From positions 1-25,122 of the IMG/VR virus record IMGVR_UViG_3300032087_004140: DNA of 25,122 bases; one strand, given 5' to 3'. Positions within the stretch are counted from its first letter, which is position 1, and each line of letters opens with the position of its first letter. The DNA comes from a virus. This document shows positions 1 to 8,549 of this stretch, in pieces. The position numbers were made by a program, and so were the translations under genes. The notes below the pieces were generated by a model, which searched no databases, had not been told where the DNA came from, and saw only the letters and a list, made by a program, of their open reading frames with translations.

Positions 1-1455
1 AAACTCACAAGGCGTAAACTCGACCAAGGCGAAACGCCAGAGGAAATCGATGGACTTGACACGACGATTGACTGGAAGAACACAGGTGACAACTCGTATG
101 ACGGTGAGAAACTCAAACTTCTCGCCCACGACGAATCAGGTAAGTGGGAGCGTCCGGATAACATTTTAAATAACTGGCGAGTTACAAAAACAACATTAAG
201 ATTAGGTAGCAAGATTGTTGGTAAGTGTATGATGGGATCAACGAGTAATGCTCTTGACAAAGGTGGTGATAACTTTAAAAAATTATACTATGCATCAGAT
301 GTCACACAAAGAAACCGCAATGGACAGACTAGCTCGGGATTATATAGTTTGTTCATACCTATGGAATGGAACTACGAGGGATTCATCGATTCTTATGGCG
401 TACCTGTATTCGACTCACCGAAAGACGTCGTTAAGGACACGCAGGGTGATTTAATTATTAATGGTGTTATAGAACACTGGGAAAACGAAGTTGAGGGTCT
501 TAAAAATGATCAAGACAGTTTAAATGAATATTACCGCCAGTTTCCAAGAACAGAGAAACACGCATTTAGAGACGAAGCGAAGTTATCTTTATTTAATCTA
601 ACTAAAATTTACGAGCAAATAGATTATAACGAAGATGTAAAAAATAAAACCATGATTACCAAAGGTAATTTTCAATGGGCAAATGGTATAAAAGATACGT
701 TTGTAAGTTTTGTGCCAGATAACAATGGTAGATTTTTAGTTTCATGGATTCCACCTACAAATCTACAAAATCGTGTGATAATAAAAAATGGAGTGAAGTT
801 TCCAGGTAATGATCATATAGGAGCTTTTGGTTGTGACAGTTACGATATATCAGGAACAGTAGACAAGCGAGGTTCAAAAGGATCTTTACATGGTTTAACT
901 AAATTTAGTATGGAGCAAGCTCCTTTTAATATGTTCTTTTTAGAATACATATCAAGACCTCCAACTGCTGAAATATTCTTTGAAGATGTTTTAATGGCGT
1001 TGCATTTTTACGGCATGCCTATACTAGCAGAAAATAATAAACCTCGACTATTGTACTATTTAAAACGTAGAGGTTATAGAAAATTTTCAATGAACAGACC
1101 AGATAAAATATATAATAAACTGTCTGTTGCAGAAAGAGAAATAGGTGGTATACCTAACTCAAGTGAAGATATTAAGCAAGCTCACGCCGCTGCTATAGAA
1201 TCTTACATAGAAAACCATGTTGGATTTTTAACTAATACTTATGGTAGTATGTATTTTCAAAAAACACTAGAAGACTGGGCTAAGTTTAATATAAACAATA
1301 GAACTAAACACGATGCAAGTATTAGTTCTGGTTTAGCGATAATGGCTTGTAATAGAAATTTGTATAAACCTGTAGCTGATAGAACAATTAAAACTATAAA
1401 CTTAGGTATTAAAAAATATAATAATAAGGGAGATATATCAAAAATAATAGAATAA
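1..1455 (+). CDS. Phage terminase large subunit (TerL), 5' end cut by window edge
   Basis: This is the ATP-driven DNA-packaging motor with its headful/cos nuclease. The frame is open from base 1 (484 codons visible), so the ATG at 229 is internal and the gene begins left of the window. Seen: a Walker B-like LLAHDE (codons 40-45) and a coupling motif GSTSN (79-83), which belong to the ATPase. These are followed by an RNase H-like nuclease with FGCDSYD (acid D279), an acid in ILAENN (E344) and the final acid in KHDASISSG (D438). Walker A must lie upstream of the window. The portal ATG follows the TAA with no spacer, the usual terL-portal order. Oddity: the first 180 bases are about 48% GC with CTC/CGT/ACG codons, against roughly 25-33% further on. 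Family assignment is firm; the exact phage lineage is inference. Confidence 0.92.
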   Translation, partial: KLTRRKLDQGETPEEIDGLDTTIDWKNTGDNSYDGEKLKLLAHDESGKWERPDNILNNWRVTKTTLRLGSKIVGKCMMGSTSNALDKGGDNFKKLYYASDVTQRNRNGQTSSGLYSLFIPMEWNYEGFIDSYGVPVFDSPKDVVKDTQGDLIINGVIEHWENEVEGLKNDQDSLNEYYRQFPRTEKHAFRDEAKLSLFNLTKIYEQIDYNEDVKNKTMITKGNFQWANGIKDTFVSFVPDNNGRFLVSWIPPTNLQNRVIIKNGVKFPGNDHIGAFGCDSYDISGTVDKRGSKGSLHGLTKFSMEQAPFNMFFLEYISRPPTAEIFFEDVLMALHFYGMPILAENNKPRLLYYLKRRGYRKFSMNRPDKIYNKLSVAEREIGGIPNSSEDIKQAHAAAIESYIENHVGFLTNTYGSMYFQKTLEDWAKFNINNRTKHDASISSGLAIMACNRNLYKPVADRTIKTINLGIKKYNNKGDISKIIE

Positions 1456-3864
1456 ATGATTTATACTAATTCAAACAGTTCATTTCCTGATCAGGTAGTA
1501 CCAGATGCAGAGAAACAAACATTAGAGTATGGTAAATTAGTTGGTCAAGCTATAGAATACGAATGGTTTGGTAATAACAACAATGGTTCATATAATAGAT
1601 ATGGAAGTAGATTTTCAACTTACTACAACGACTTTCATCAAAGAAGATTATACGCTAGAGGTGAGCAATCAATAAAAAAATATAAAGACGAATTATCTAT
1701 AAACGGTGATTTATCTTACTTAAATTTAGACTGGAAGCCAGTTCCTGTTATACCAAAATTTGTAGATATAGTTGTTAATGGTATGTCTGATAGAGTATAT
1801 GATATAAAAGCTTATGCTCAAGATCCAGTTTCATTAAAGAAGAGAACAGATTACGCAGAAATTTTACATAGAAATATAGTACAGAAACAATATTATCAAG
1901 CTGTACAACAACAAATGGGTATAGATATATCTGATGTACCAGATCCTGAAAATGCACCACTAACAGAAGAAGAGCTTTCAGTACACATGCAACTTGATTA
2001 TAAACAAGCTATAGAAGTTGCAGAAGAGGAAGTTATTACAGATATATTAGATAGGAATAGATTTGATTTAGTAAAGCGTAGAGTTAACTATGATTTAACT
2101 GTATTGGGTATAGGTGCAGTTAAAACTTGTTTTAACAAAGCAGAAGGTATAAAAGTTGAGTACGTAGATCCAGCAAATTTAGTTTGGTCATACACTGAAG
2201 ATCCAAACTTTGAGGATATGTATTACGTTGGTGAAGTTAAATCAATAACAATACCAGAGTTAGTTAAAAGGTTTCCACACTTAACACCAGCAGAAATAGA
2301 AGTAATACAAAAATATCCTGGTAATACAAACTATACTAGAAACTGGAACGGTAGAGACAGTGAGAATACTGTACAAGTTTTATTTTTTGAATATAAAACA
2401 TACACTAATCAAACATGGAAAATAAAACAAACACCTTACGGTTTAGAAAAAGCATTAGAAAAACAAGACACATTTAATCCACCTGAATCAGATGGATTTA
2501 AAAAGATAGACAGATCTATCGAAGTATTATATACAGGAGCGAAGATATTAGGCTTTGATAACATGTTAGAGTGGAAGATGTCTGAAAATATGACTAGACC
2601 TTTTGCTAACAGTGTTAAAGTTAATATGAATTATAATCTTTGTGCACCAAGAATGTACAAAGGTAGAATAGAATCTCTTGTAGGTAGAATGATGAGTTTT
2701 GCTGATATGATACAAATAACTCATTTAAAACTACAACAAGTATTATCAAGAATGGTACCTGATGGTGTTTATCTTGACGCAGATGGTTTAGCAGAAGTTG
2801 ATCTTGGCAATGGTACTAATTATAATCCAGCAGAAGCATTAAATATGTATTTCCAAACTGGTAGTATAATTGGTAGATCAATGACTCAAGATGGTGATAT
2901 GAACCACGGCAAGGTACCAATACAAGAAATGCAAACTTCTAGTGGTGGTGCTAAAATACAATCACTAATACAAACCTATCAGTATTATCTACAAATGATG
3001 AGAGATGTTACTGGTTTAAATGAAGCGAGAGATGGTAGTATGCCTGATCCTGATTCTTTAGTTGGATTACAAAAAATAGCTGCTGCTAATTCTAATACAG
3101 CAACTAAACACATATTACAAAGTAGTTTATATCTTACATTAAGGACATGTGAAAACATAGCATTAAGAATAGCTGATTGTTTAGCTTTCCCAACATTAAG
3201 AGAATCAATACAATCTAGTATATCAAGGTTTAACGTACATACATTAGACGAATTAACTACTTTAAATTTACATGATTTTGGTATATTCTTAGAGTTAGAA
3301 CCTGATGACGAAGAAAAACAATTAATAGAACAGAATATACAAATAGCTTTACAAAGCGGACAAATATACTTAGAAGATGCTATAGATGTAAGAGAAGTTA
3401 AAAACTTAAAGTTAGCTAATCAAGTATTAAAGAAAAGAAGAAAGAAAAAATTAGAACAAGATCAACAAGCTCAACAAGCAAATATACAAGCGCAAGCTCA
3501 AGCTAACGCTGAACAAGCTGAAAGAGCAGCTATGAACGAAGTTCAAAAACAAGAAGCTATAGCTCAAACAACATTGCAAATAGAACAAGGTAAGTCTCAG
3601 TTTGAAATACAAAGAATGCAGCAAGAGGCAGATATCAAAAAGCAATTACTAGAGTTAGAGTATAAATATAAAATGGATTTAGCTAAAGTAGAAAGTGAAG
3701 CTAAAGCTAATTTTGAAAAAGAAAAAGAAAATAGAAAAGACGAAAGAACCAAAATACAAGCAACTCAACAAAGTGAGTTGATAGACCAAAGAAACAATAA
3801 ATTACCACCAAAGAATTTTAGTGACGATCAGACAATGATTGATCTAGACAGCTTTGGTATTTAA
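1456..3864 (+). CDS. Portal protein
   Basis: 802 aa. Portal proteins form the dodecameric ring at one capsid vertex through which DNA enters and leaves. The call rests on position directly after terL and before scaffold and capsid, on length (crAss-like portals are also long), and on recalled resemblance of the body (for example the region around KFVDIVVNGMSDRVYDIKAY, about residues 108-127). The C-terminal part starts with a basic run KKRRKKK (659-665). A Q/A-rich stretch and a long charged coiled coil follow to about residue 775, probably the barrel/crown tail that projects into the capsid. ATG abuts the terL stop (TAAATG) without a Shine-Dalgarno sequence, so translation is likely coupled. 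Ile is mostly encoded by ATA. Function is fairly sure; the coiled-coil tail could alternatively interact with scaffold or internal proteins. Confidence 0.85.
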   Translation: MIYTNSNSSFPDQVVPDAEKQTLEYGKLVGQAIEYEWFGNNNNGSYNRYGSRFSTYYNDFHQRRLYARGEQSIKKYKDELSINGDLSYLNLDWKPVPVIPKFVDIVVNGMSDRVYDIKAYAQDPVSLKKRTDYAEILHRNIVQKQYYQAVQQQMGIDISDVPDPENAPLTEEELSVHMQLDYKQAIEVAEEEVITDILDRNRFDLVKRRVNYDLTVLGIGAVKTCFNKAEGIKVEYVDPANLVWSYTEDPNFEDMYYVGEVKSITIPELVKRFPHLTPAEIEVIQKYPGNTNYTRNWNGRDSENTVQVLFFEYKTYTNQTWKIKQTPYGLEKALEKQDTFNPPESDGFKKIDRSIEVLYTGAKILGFDNMLEWKMSENMTRPFANSVKVNMNYNLCAPRMYKGRIESLVGRMMSFADMIQITHLKLQQVLSRMVPDGVYLDADGLAEVDLGNGTNYNPAEALNMYFQTGSIIGRSMTQDGDMNHGKVPIQEMQTSSGGAKIQSLIQTYQYYLQMMRDVTGLNEARDGSMPDPDSLVGLQKIAAANSNTATKHILQSSLYLTLRTCENIALRIADCLAFPTLRESIQSSISRFNVHTLDELTTLNLHDFGIFLELEPDDEEKQLIEQNIQIALQSGQIYLEDAIDVREVKNLKLANQVLKKRRKKKLEQDQQAQQANIQAQAQANAEQAERAAMNEVQKQEAIAQTTLQIEQGKSQFEIQRMQQEADIKKQLLELEYKYKMDLAKVESEAKANFEKEKENRKDERTKIQATQQSELIDQRNNKLPPKNFSDDQTMIDLDSFGI
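3466..3525 (+). repeat. Low-complexity Q/A-rich coding repeat in portal C-terminus
   Basis: Repeated CAAGCT/CAACAAGC-type hexamers encode alternating Gln and Ala (QQAQQANIQAQAQANAE). It sits between the basic run and the coiled coil of the portal and is likely a flexible or helical extension prone to length variation. Confidence 0.6.
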
Positions 3865-3888
3865 TCATTAATTTTATAATATTATATT

Positions 3889-5076
3889 ATGTCAGAAGAA
3901 AAAATAGTAGACAATAAGTCTGAAAGTTTAAAAATCAAAAAGAAACCTAAAAAGTTAACTAATAAAACAAAACAAGTTACAAAGGTAGATTTATCTAAAA
4001 AAGAAGAGGATGCCGTTCAAGAGCCAACAACAACGAAAGTTGTGTTACAGTCTAATGAGCAAAGCGAAGAGACAGGGAAAGAGAGCGAAGTGGGATTGCA
4101 AGAAGTGGGAGAAACACACAACGAACAAGAAAAACCTACCGAAGAGGGTAAAAAAGAAGAAATAGATGTAATACAAGAGATTAAAGAAGAAGGTGTTAGT
4201 GAAACATCAACTCTTGAAAACATAAACAAAGATATTGAAAATAATCCGCAATTAAATTTACCAGAAAATGTCGAAAGTTTAGTAAACTTTATGAATGAAA
4301 CTGGAGGTACTATTGAAGATTATATTCGACTAAATGCTGATTATTCTAATGTGAGTGATGATGCATTACTAACAGAGTATTATAAGAATACTAAACCTCA
4401 TCTTGATGCTGACGAAATTAAATTTATCATGGAAGATAATTTTGAATTTGACGAGGATTATGATGATGAAAAAGTTATACGTAAGAAAAAGCTTGCGTAT
4501 AAAGAAGAAGTTGCAAAAGCCAAAAACTTTTTAGAAGATCTTAAAAGTAAGTACTATCAAGAGATTAAATCTCGACCTGGTACTACTCAAGAACAACAAA
4601 AAGCAATGGACTTTTTCAATAGATATAATGAGGATCAACAAAGAGCTAAACAGAATCATGAGGATTTTAAAGCTAAAACTAAAAACTTTTTCACAAACGA
4701 ATTCAAAGGTTTTGATTTTAATTTAGGTGAAAAGAAATTTAGATACAGTGTGCAAAATCCAAGTGAAGTTGCAGATGTTCAAAGTGATATCAACAATTTC
4801 GTTAAGAAGTTCTTAAACGAAGATGGTAGAATAAATGATCATCAAGGTTATCATAAAGCTCTTTATGCTGCCCGTAATGCTGATACAATAGCTAGACATT
4901 TTTATGAGCAAGGCAAAGCCGATGCTACTAAAGATATAGCTGCTAAATCTAAAAATATAAGTAATGAACCAAGAGCAACGTCTACTGGTGATGTTTATAT
5001 TAATGGTTTAAAAGTAAAAGCAATAAGCGGTGTAGACAGTGACTCATTAAAACTAAGAATTAAAAAATCAAAATAA
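3889..5076 (+). CDS. Probable capsid scaffolding protein
   Basis: 395 aa, very acidic. It lies between portal and major capsid genes, the classical place of a scaffold. Residues 1-110 are low-complexity Lys/Glu-rich and probably disordered. Residues about 120-330 are predicted helical and charged (for example EDYIRLNADYSNV and AKAKNFLEDLKSKYYQEIK). The C-terminus is a basic tail (LKLRIKKSK), the kind of element that binds coat protein in P22-type scaffolds. No protease motif was seen, so a separate or fused maturation protease is not evident here. The start is preceded by a pure A/T leader (TAATATTATATT) and no Shine-Dalgarno sequence. A G/C-richer patch of about 120 bp lies in the disordered N-terminus. 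The role is inferred from position and composition; a minor head protein is the alternative. Confidence 0.55.
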   Translation: MSEEKIVDNKSESLKIKKKPKKLTNKTKQVTKVDLSKKEEDAVQEPTTTKVVLQSNEQSEETGKESEVGLQEVGETHNEQEKPTEEGKKEEIDVIQEIKEEGVSETSTLENINKDIENNPQLNLPENVESLVNFMNETGGTIEDYIRLNADYSNVSDDALLTEYYKNTKPHLDADEIKFIMEDNFEFDEDYDDEKVIRKKKLAYKEEVAKAKNFLEDLKSKYYQEIKSRPGTTQEQQKAMDFFNRYNEDQQRAKQNHEDFKAKTKNFFTNEFKGFDFNLGEKKFRYSVQNPSEVADVQSDINNFVKKFLNEDGRINDHQGYHKALYAARNADTIARHFYEQGKADATKDIAAKSKNISNEPRATSTGDVYINGLKVKAISGVDSDSLKLRIKKSK

Positions 5077-5087
5077 AAACATAAATT

Positions 5088-6530
5088 ATGAGTTTTGTAA
5101 ATGGTGGGTCTTTTCCCGCGTCTCTCGCTCCTGCTCAAAGTCAGATAGCTCTAACGTCTAACTATTTAAGTTTTACGGATGCTACTGGTGGAAACTTTGC
5201 GCAACAATACTTACCTGAGCTTTATGAAGCTGAGGTTGAAAGATATGGTAACAGAACTGTATCTGCTTTCTTAAGGATGGTTGGTGCTGAAATGCCAATG
5301 ACATCTGATCAAGTTGTTTGGTCTGAACAAAATAGATTGCACGTTGCTTATGACGATTGTGTTGTAGCTAATGCTGGTGCTGATATCACGGTTAATATAC
5401 CAGGTGGTACTGGTACTTCTACTTTAGCTATTAGACAAAACCAAACTATCTTGGTTTCTAATGGAGTATTAAGTGTACCATGTTTTGTTGACGCAGATAC
5501 TTCAGCGTTAACAGGTGCTGCTATTACTTTTAGTGTTGAACCTTACACATCAACTGACTTAGTTGCTGCTGGTTTTGGTGCTACAGAAGCTGTTAAACTA
5601 TTTGTTTACGGTTCTGAGTTTGCTAAAGGTACTAGAGGTATGAATGGTGCTATTGAACCTGAGTTCACTCAATACAATAACAAACCAATAATCATCAAAG
5701 ACAAATACGAAGTATCTGGTTCTGATGCTGCTCAAATTGGTTGGGTTGAGGTTGCTACTGAAGATGGTACAACTGGTTATTTCTGGTATTTAAAAGCTGA
5801 ATCTGAAACAAGATTGAGATTTGAAGATTACTTAGAAATGGCAATGGTTGAATCTGAAAGAGCTACTAACGTTGCTTTAACAGGTGCTAACATCGAAGGT
5901 TCTGAAGGTATGTTTGCTGCTATTGAAAACAGAGGAAACGTTTACAACGATTTCGCTGGTGCTGCTGCTCCTGGTTCAGGTGCTATGGCTGATTTCGATG
6001 ACATCCTTAAGCATTTAGATAAGCAAGGTGCTATAGAAGAAAACATGTTATTTTTATCAAGAAGAACAGCTCTTGATTTTGATGATATGATTGGAGCTAT
6101 GGCAGGTGGAGGTTATTCTTCTACTCAAGCTGCTTCTTACGGTTTATTCGATAACGAAGCTGAAATGGCGTTAAACTTTGGTTTCTCTGGTTTTAGAAGA
6201 GGTTCTTATGACTTCTATAAAACTGACTGGAAATATCTTAACGATGCTTCTACAAGAGGTTTAACTGAGGATATTGATGGTGTTTTAGTTCCTGCTGGAA
6301 CTTCAACTGTTTATGACCAAATTCTTGGTTCAAACATTAGACGTCCTTTCTTACACGTAAGATATAGAGCTTCTCAAGCAGATGATAGAAGAATGAAGTC
6401 TTGGATCACTGGTTCTGTTGGTGGTGCATACACTGATGATCTTGATGCTATGGAAGTACATTTCTTATCTGAAAGATGTTTATGTGTACAAGCGGCTAAC
6501 AACTTCGTATTGTTCAAGTCAACTGTATAA
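5088..6530 (+). CDS. Major capsid protein, HK97-fold, crAss-like type
   Basis: 480 aa. It is the building block of the icosahedral head. The C-terminal third carries stretches I recognise as strongly conserved in capsid proteins of crAss-like and related marine phages: ALDFDDMIGAM, FGFSGFRRGSYDFYKTDW, VPAGTSTVYDQ, and IRRPFLHVRYRASQADDRRM. An inserted beta-rich region (about residues 90-175) probably forms the E-loop/insertion domain. No large N-terminal delta-domain is apparent, consistent with a separate scaffold. Codon use differs from neighbours: of 20 Ile codons only 4 are ATA (7 ATC, 9 ATT), typical of a very highly expressed gene. It ends with tandem stops (TAATAA) and is followed at once by an intrinsic terminator. 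ATG is preceded by AAACATAAATT, without Shine-Dalgarno. Confidence 0.92.
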   Translation: MSFVNGGSFPASLAPAQSQIALTSNYLSFTDATGGNFAQQYLPELYEAEVERYGNRTVSAFLRMVGAEMPMTSDQVVWSEQNRLHVAYDDCVVANAGADITVNIPGGTGTSTLAIRQNQTILVSNGVLSVPCFVDADTSALTGAAITFSVEPYTSTDLVAAGFGATEAVKLFVYGSEFAKGTRGMNGAIEPEFTQYNNKPIIIKDKYEVSGSDAAQIGWVEVATEDGTTGYFWYLKAESETRLRFEDYLEMAMVESERATNVALTGANIEGSEGMFAAIENRGNVYNDFAGAAAPGSGAMADFDDILKHLDKQGAIEENMLFLSRRTALDFDDMIGAMAGGGYSSTQAASYGLFDNEAEMALNFGFSGFRRGSYDFYKTDWKYLNDASTRGLTEDIDGVLVPAGTSTVYDQILGSNIRRPFLHVRYRASQADDRRMKSWITGSVGGAYTDDLDAMEVHFLSERCLCVQAANNFVLFKSTV

Positions 6531-6540
6531 TAACTAATTT

Positions 6541-6568
6541 AGCAGGGTGGTTCGCTGCCCTGCTTTTT
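6541..6568 (+). terminator. Intrinsic terminator after the capsid gene
   Basis: The inverted repeat AGCAGGGTGG / CTGCCCTGCT closes on a TTCG loop: 10 pairs, two of them G-U, with a G-C closing pair. A run of five T follows. It starts 10 bp after the capsid stop and probably reduces, rather than abolishes, read-through into downstream genes. Confidence 0.88.
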
Positions 6569-6592
6569 ATAAATATTTAAAAATAAGAAATT

Positions 6593-6922
6593 ATGGGATT
6601 AATTAGATTAACAGCAAACGATGGCGTAGCTCCTGAAAACGCAGGAGATAAGCAATTGGTTAATGGTACTTATAACGTTAGAACAACTGTAGCAAGTGGT
6701 GTTGTTTCAATACAACTTGACGCTGTTGATACAACTTTGGACGTAATGACATTAACTTACACTGCTACCGGACCTGCTACAATTCCTTCAGATGCAGATA
6801 TTTATGCTGCTTGGGAACCTGTATTAATTGCTGCTCAGGGGTCAGACTGTAGCGTTTTTAATGCACCACAGCTTGAAAATAGCGATGGAGCTATAATATA
6901 TCCAGCTATCGCTATAGGATAA
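6593..6922 (+). CDS. Small beta-rich protein after capsid; possible head decoration protein
   Basis: 109 aa, Thr/Val/Ala/Gly-rich with alternating hydrophobic residues, suggesting a compact all-beta fold. I do not recognise a family. It is flanked by intrinsic terminators on both sides and follows the major capsid gene directly, a common place for decoration or head-fibre proteins. Its Ile codons (4 ATT, 4 ATA, 1 ATC) lie between the capsid gene and the ATA-rich neighbours, hinting at fairly high expression. The start ATG is preceded by AATAAGAAATT, sharing AAATTATG with the capsid start; no other in-frame start is near. No signal peptide or membrane segment is seen. Decoration is inference only; a head-tail joining accessory is the alternative. 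Confidence 0.6.
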   Translation: MGLIRLTANDGVAPENAGDKQLVNGTYNVRTTVASGVVSIQLDAVDTTLDVMTLTYTATGPATIPSDADIYAAWEPVLIAAQGSDCSVFNAPQLENSDGAIIYPAIAIG

Positions 6923-6928
6923 AATAAT

Positions 6929-6960
6929 TAAGATCCCACTTCGGTGGGGTCTTATTTTTT
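6929..6960 (+). terminator. Intrinsic terminator with cUUCGg tetraloop
   Basis: AGATCCCAC and GTGGGGTCT pair (9 pairs, one T-G) around a TTCG loop closed by C-G, the extra-stable UUCG tetraloop. Two flanking A/T pairs extend the stem, and a T-run to 6960 follows. It lies 6 bp after the stop of the 109-aa gene. Confidence 0.92.
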
Positions 6961-6979
6961 AATTATATTATATTATATC

Positions 6980-7756
6980 ATGGAAGAAACAAAAACAAAA
7001 TCTCCTAAAGTAAAAAAAGATACTTGGGAGTACAAAGATAGATATTACTATCTAACTAATGGAAAATCTCCATTAACATTTACTATATCATCTAGGCATT
7101 CATCTAGAAAACCTTTACTTTACTTTGATGAAGAAAAAGGTTATAACAGAGAACTTAGATACGCAACAAATCAAAAATCTCCATTTGTTGACGAGCAAGA
7201 CGGATCAGTAACTCTTGGTCGTATAGTATTTCAAGATGGTACTTTATTTGTACCTAAATCAAACGTTCAACTCCAAAAATTATTATCACTATATCATCCA
7301 AATAAAAACAAACTATATAGAGAAAAAGATGAAGTGGTTGAAGCTACAGATGAACTTGATTTCTTATATTTAGAAGCTGAAGCAATGAATGCAGCTATGA
7401 ATATGGATATTGATCAAGCTGAAGCAATACTAAGAGTTGAGGTTGGTACTAAAGTTGGAGATTTAAGTTCTAAAGAACTAAAAAGAGATTTAGTAATATT
7501 TGCTAAAAGAAATCCAGGTTTATTCTTGGAATTAGCTAATGATGAAAACGTTGAGTTAAGAAACTTAGCAATAGTAGCTGCTGAAGCAAATATTATAAAG
7601 TTATCACCAGATCAAAGAACATTTACTTGGGCAAGTAATGGTAAAAAGTTAATGACTATACCGTTTGATGAAAATCCATTCTCAGCAATGGCAGCTTTCT
7701 TCAAGACAGATGAAGGTGTAGAAGTTTTCAAGTCTATACAGAAAAAGCTCAAATAA
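6980..7756 (+). CDS. Conserved structural-module protein of unknown function
   Basis: 258 aa from the ATG at 6980. An in-frame ATG at 6944 lies inside the preceding terminator hairpin and would add a hydrophobic extension (GSYFLIILYYI), so I reject it. The N-terminus is Lys-rich (MEETKTKSPKVKK), followed by an aromatic, beta-type part (about residues 15-100: WEYKDRYYYL, SSRKPLLYFDEEKGYNRELR) and a helical acidic half (about 120-250). I recall similar proteins in the same position, between capsid and neck genes, in uncultured marine phages, but none with a known role. It has its own terminator on each side. It could be a head-completion or minor virion protein. The upstream leader is all A/T (ATTATATTATATTATATC), like that before the scaffold gene. 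Confidence 0.62.
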   Translation: MEETKTKSPKVKKDTWEYKDRYYYLTNGKSPLTFTISSRHSSRKPLLYFDEEKGYNRELRYATNQKSPFVDEQDGSVTLGRIVFQDGTLFVPKSNVQLQKLLSLYHPNKNKLYREKDEVVEATDELDFLYLEAEAMNAAMNMDIDQAEAILRVEVGTKVGDLSSKELKRDLVIFAKRNPGLFLELANDENVELRNLAIVAAEANIIKLSPDQRTFTWASNGKKLMTIPFDENPFSAMAAFFKTDEGVEVFKSIQKKLK

Positions 7757-7771
7757 TATGTAACTATATAT

Positions 7772-7800
7772 AAGGCGGCAATTACGCCGCCTTTTTTTTT
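7772..7800 (+). terminator. Intrinsic terminator, GC-rich stem and nine T
   Basis: AAGGCGGC pairs perfectly with GCCGCCTT around a six-base loop (AATTAC), followed by an uninterrupted T-run. It begins 15 bp after the stop of the 258-aa gene and ends 11 bp before the next start. Confidence 0.93.
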
Positions 7801-7811
7801 AAACTATTATT

Positions 7812-8546
7812 ATGGCAATAAGCGTAGACGATGTATACAAGACTGTATTGCTAATATTAAACAAAGAGCAAAGAGGTTATATAACACCTGCTGAGTTTAA
7901 TAAATTAGCTACACAAGTACAGTTAGAAATATTTGAAAACTATTTTCAATATGAAAATAAGCAATATCGTATACCGGATAATGAGTCTGAGTATAGCGAT
8001 AGATATAAAAACGTGGATGAAAAAATTGCCATATTTAAAGAAACTTCAAGTTCAAGCACCAGCCCTGTAACTATTGCATCTCAGACTGGTTCTAATGAAT
8101 TTTATAAGTTAGGTACAGTTATATATAATAATAATACTGAAGTACAAAAAGTACAACCTAACGATCTACTATATGTTAACAACTCTCCGTTAACAGCTCC
8201 TACTTCTAAATATCCAGTTTACACTTTAGCTAATGGAGTTATTACAACTTCTCCTCAACTAAACGTTAATTTTACATATCTTAGAAAACCAGCTAATGTG
8301 GTATGGAGCTACTGGATAGACAACAATACTGGTGGTTATATATACAACGACAATGGTCCTCAACCTCCTGGAACCACTGGTCCTTTTCCAGCTAGTGGAT
8401 CTCAAGATTTTGAACTACATAAAACAGAACAAACTGAACTTGTTATAAAAATATTAATGTACAGTGGTGTAATAATACGTGATCCGCAGATAGTTCAAAC
8501 AGCTGCTGGTATGGATCAACAAGAAACAGCACAAGAAAACTCTTAA
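7812..8546 (+). CDS. Neck/ring (head-tail connector) protein candidate
   Basis: 244 aa. The N-terminal helical block (about residues 1-50: VDDVYKTVLLILNKEQRGYITPAEFNKLATQVQ) resembles, from memory, small structural proteins between capsid and tail genes of crAss-like phages, which build the stacked rings below the portal. The middle (about 85-180) is polar and probably beta. A Gly/Pro/Asn-rich loop at about 178-197 (NNTGGYIYNDNGPQPPGTTG) looks flexible. The last 50 residues are helical (ELVIKILMYSGVIIRDP). It begins a run of tightly coupled genes: tandem stops TAATAA abut the next ATG. The start follows AAACTATTATT, no Shine-Dalgarno. The exact ring position cannot be told from sequence. Confidence 0.65.
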   Translation: MAISVDDVYKTVLLILNKEQRGYITPAEFNKLATQVQLEIFENYFQYENKQYRIPDNESEYSDRYKNVDEKIAIFKETSSSSTSPVTIASQTGSNEFYKLGTVIYNNNTEVQKVQPNDLLYVNNSPLTAPTSKYPVYTLANGVITTSPQLNVNFTYLRKPANVVWSYWIDNNTGGYIYNDNGPQPPGTTGPFPASGSQDFELHKTEQTELVIKILMYSGVIIRDPQIVQTAAGMDQQETAQENS

Positions 8547-8549
8547 TAA

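Noticed and set aside
254-289. TTGACA and TATACT as a sigma-70 promoter
   Set aside because: The spacer is 24 bp instead of about 17, it lies inside terL, and Bacteroidota promoters use different elements.
248-454. 68-aa frame overlapping terL
   Set aside because: Lies in another frame fully inside a clear terL coding region, with no leader or recognisable protein.
229-1455. TerL as a complete 408-aa protein starting at ATG 229
   Set aside because: The frame is open to base 1 and the upstream codons encode the Walker B-like LLAHDE, so the gene continues beyond the left edge.
3451-3645. Minus-strand Leu/Ser/Phe-rich frame opposite the portal C-terminus
   Set aside because: A shadow of the Q/A/E/K-rich coiled coil on the + strand; hydrophobic composition is the expected artefact.
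6541-6960. TTCG hairpins as riboswitch or frameshift signals
   Set aside because: Both are simple stems directly followed by T-runs and lie between stop and start codons, as expected for terminators.
6944-6979. Upstream in-frame start for the 258-aa protein
   Set aside because: The ATG is formed by complement-free sequence within the terminator hairpin and T-run, and gives an implausible hydrophobic extension; ATG 6980 has the usual A/T leader.
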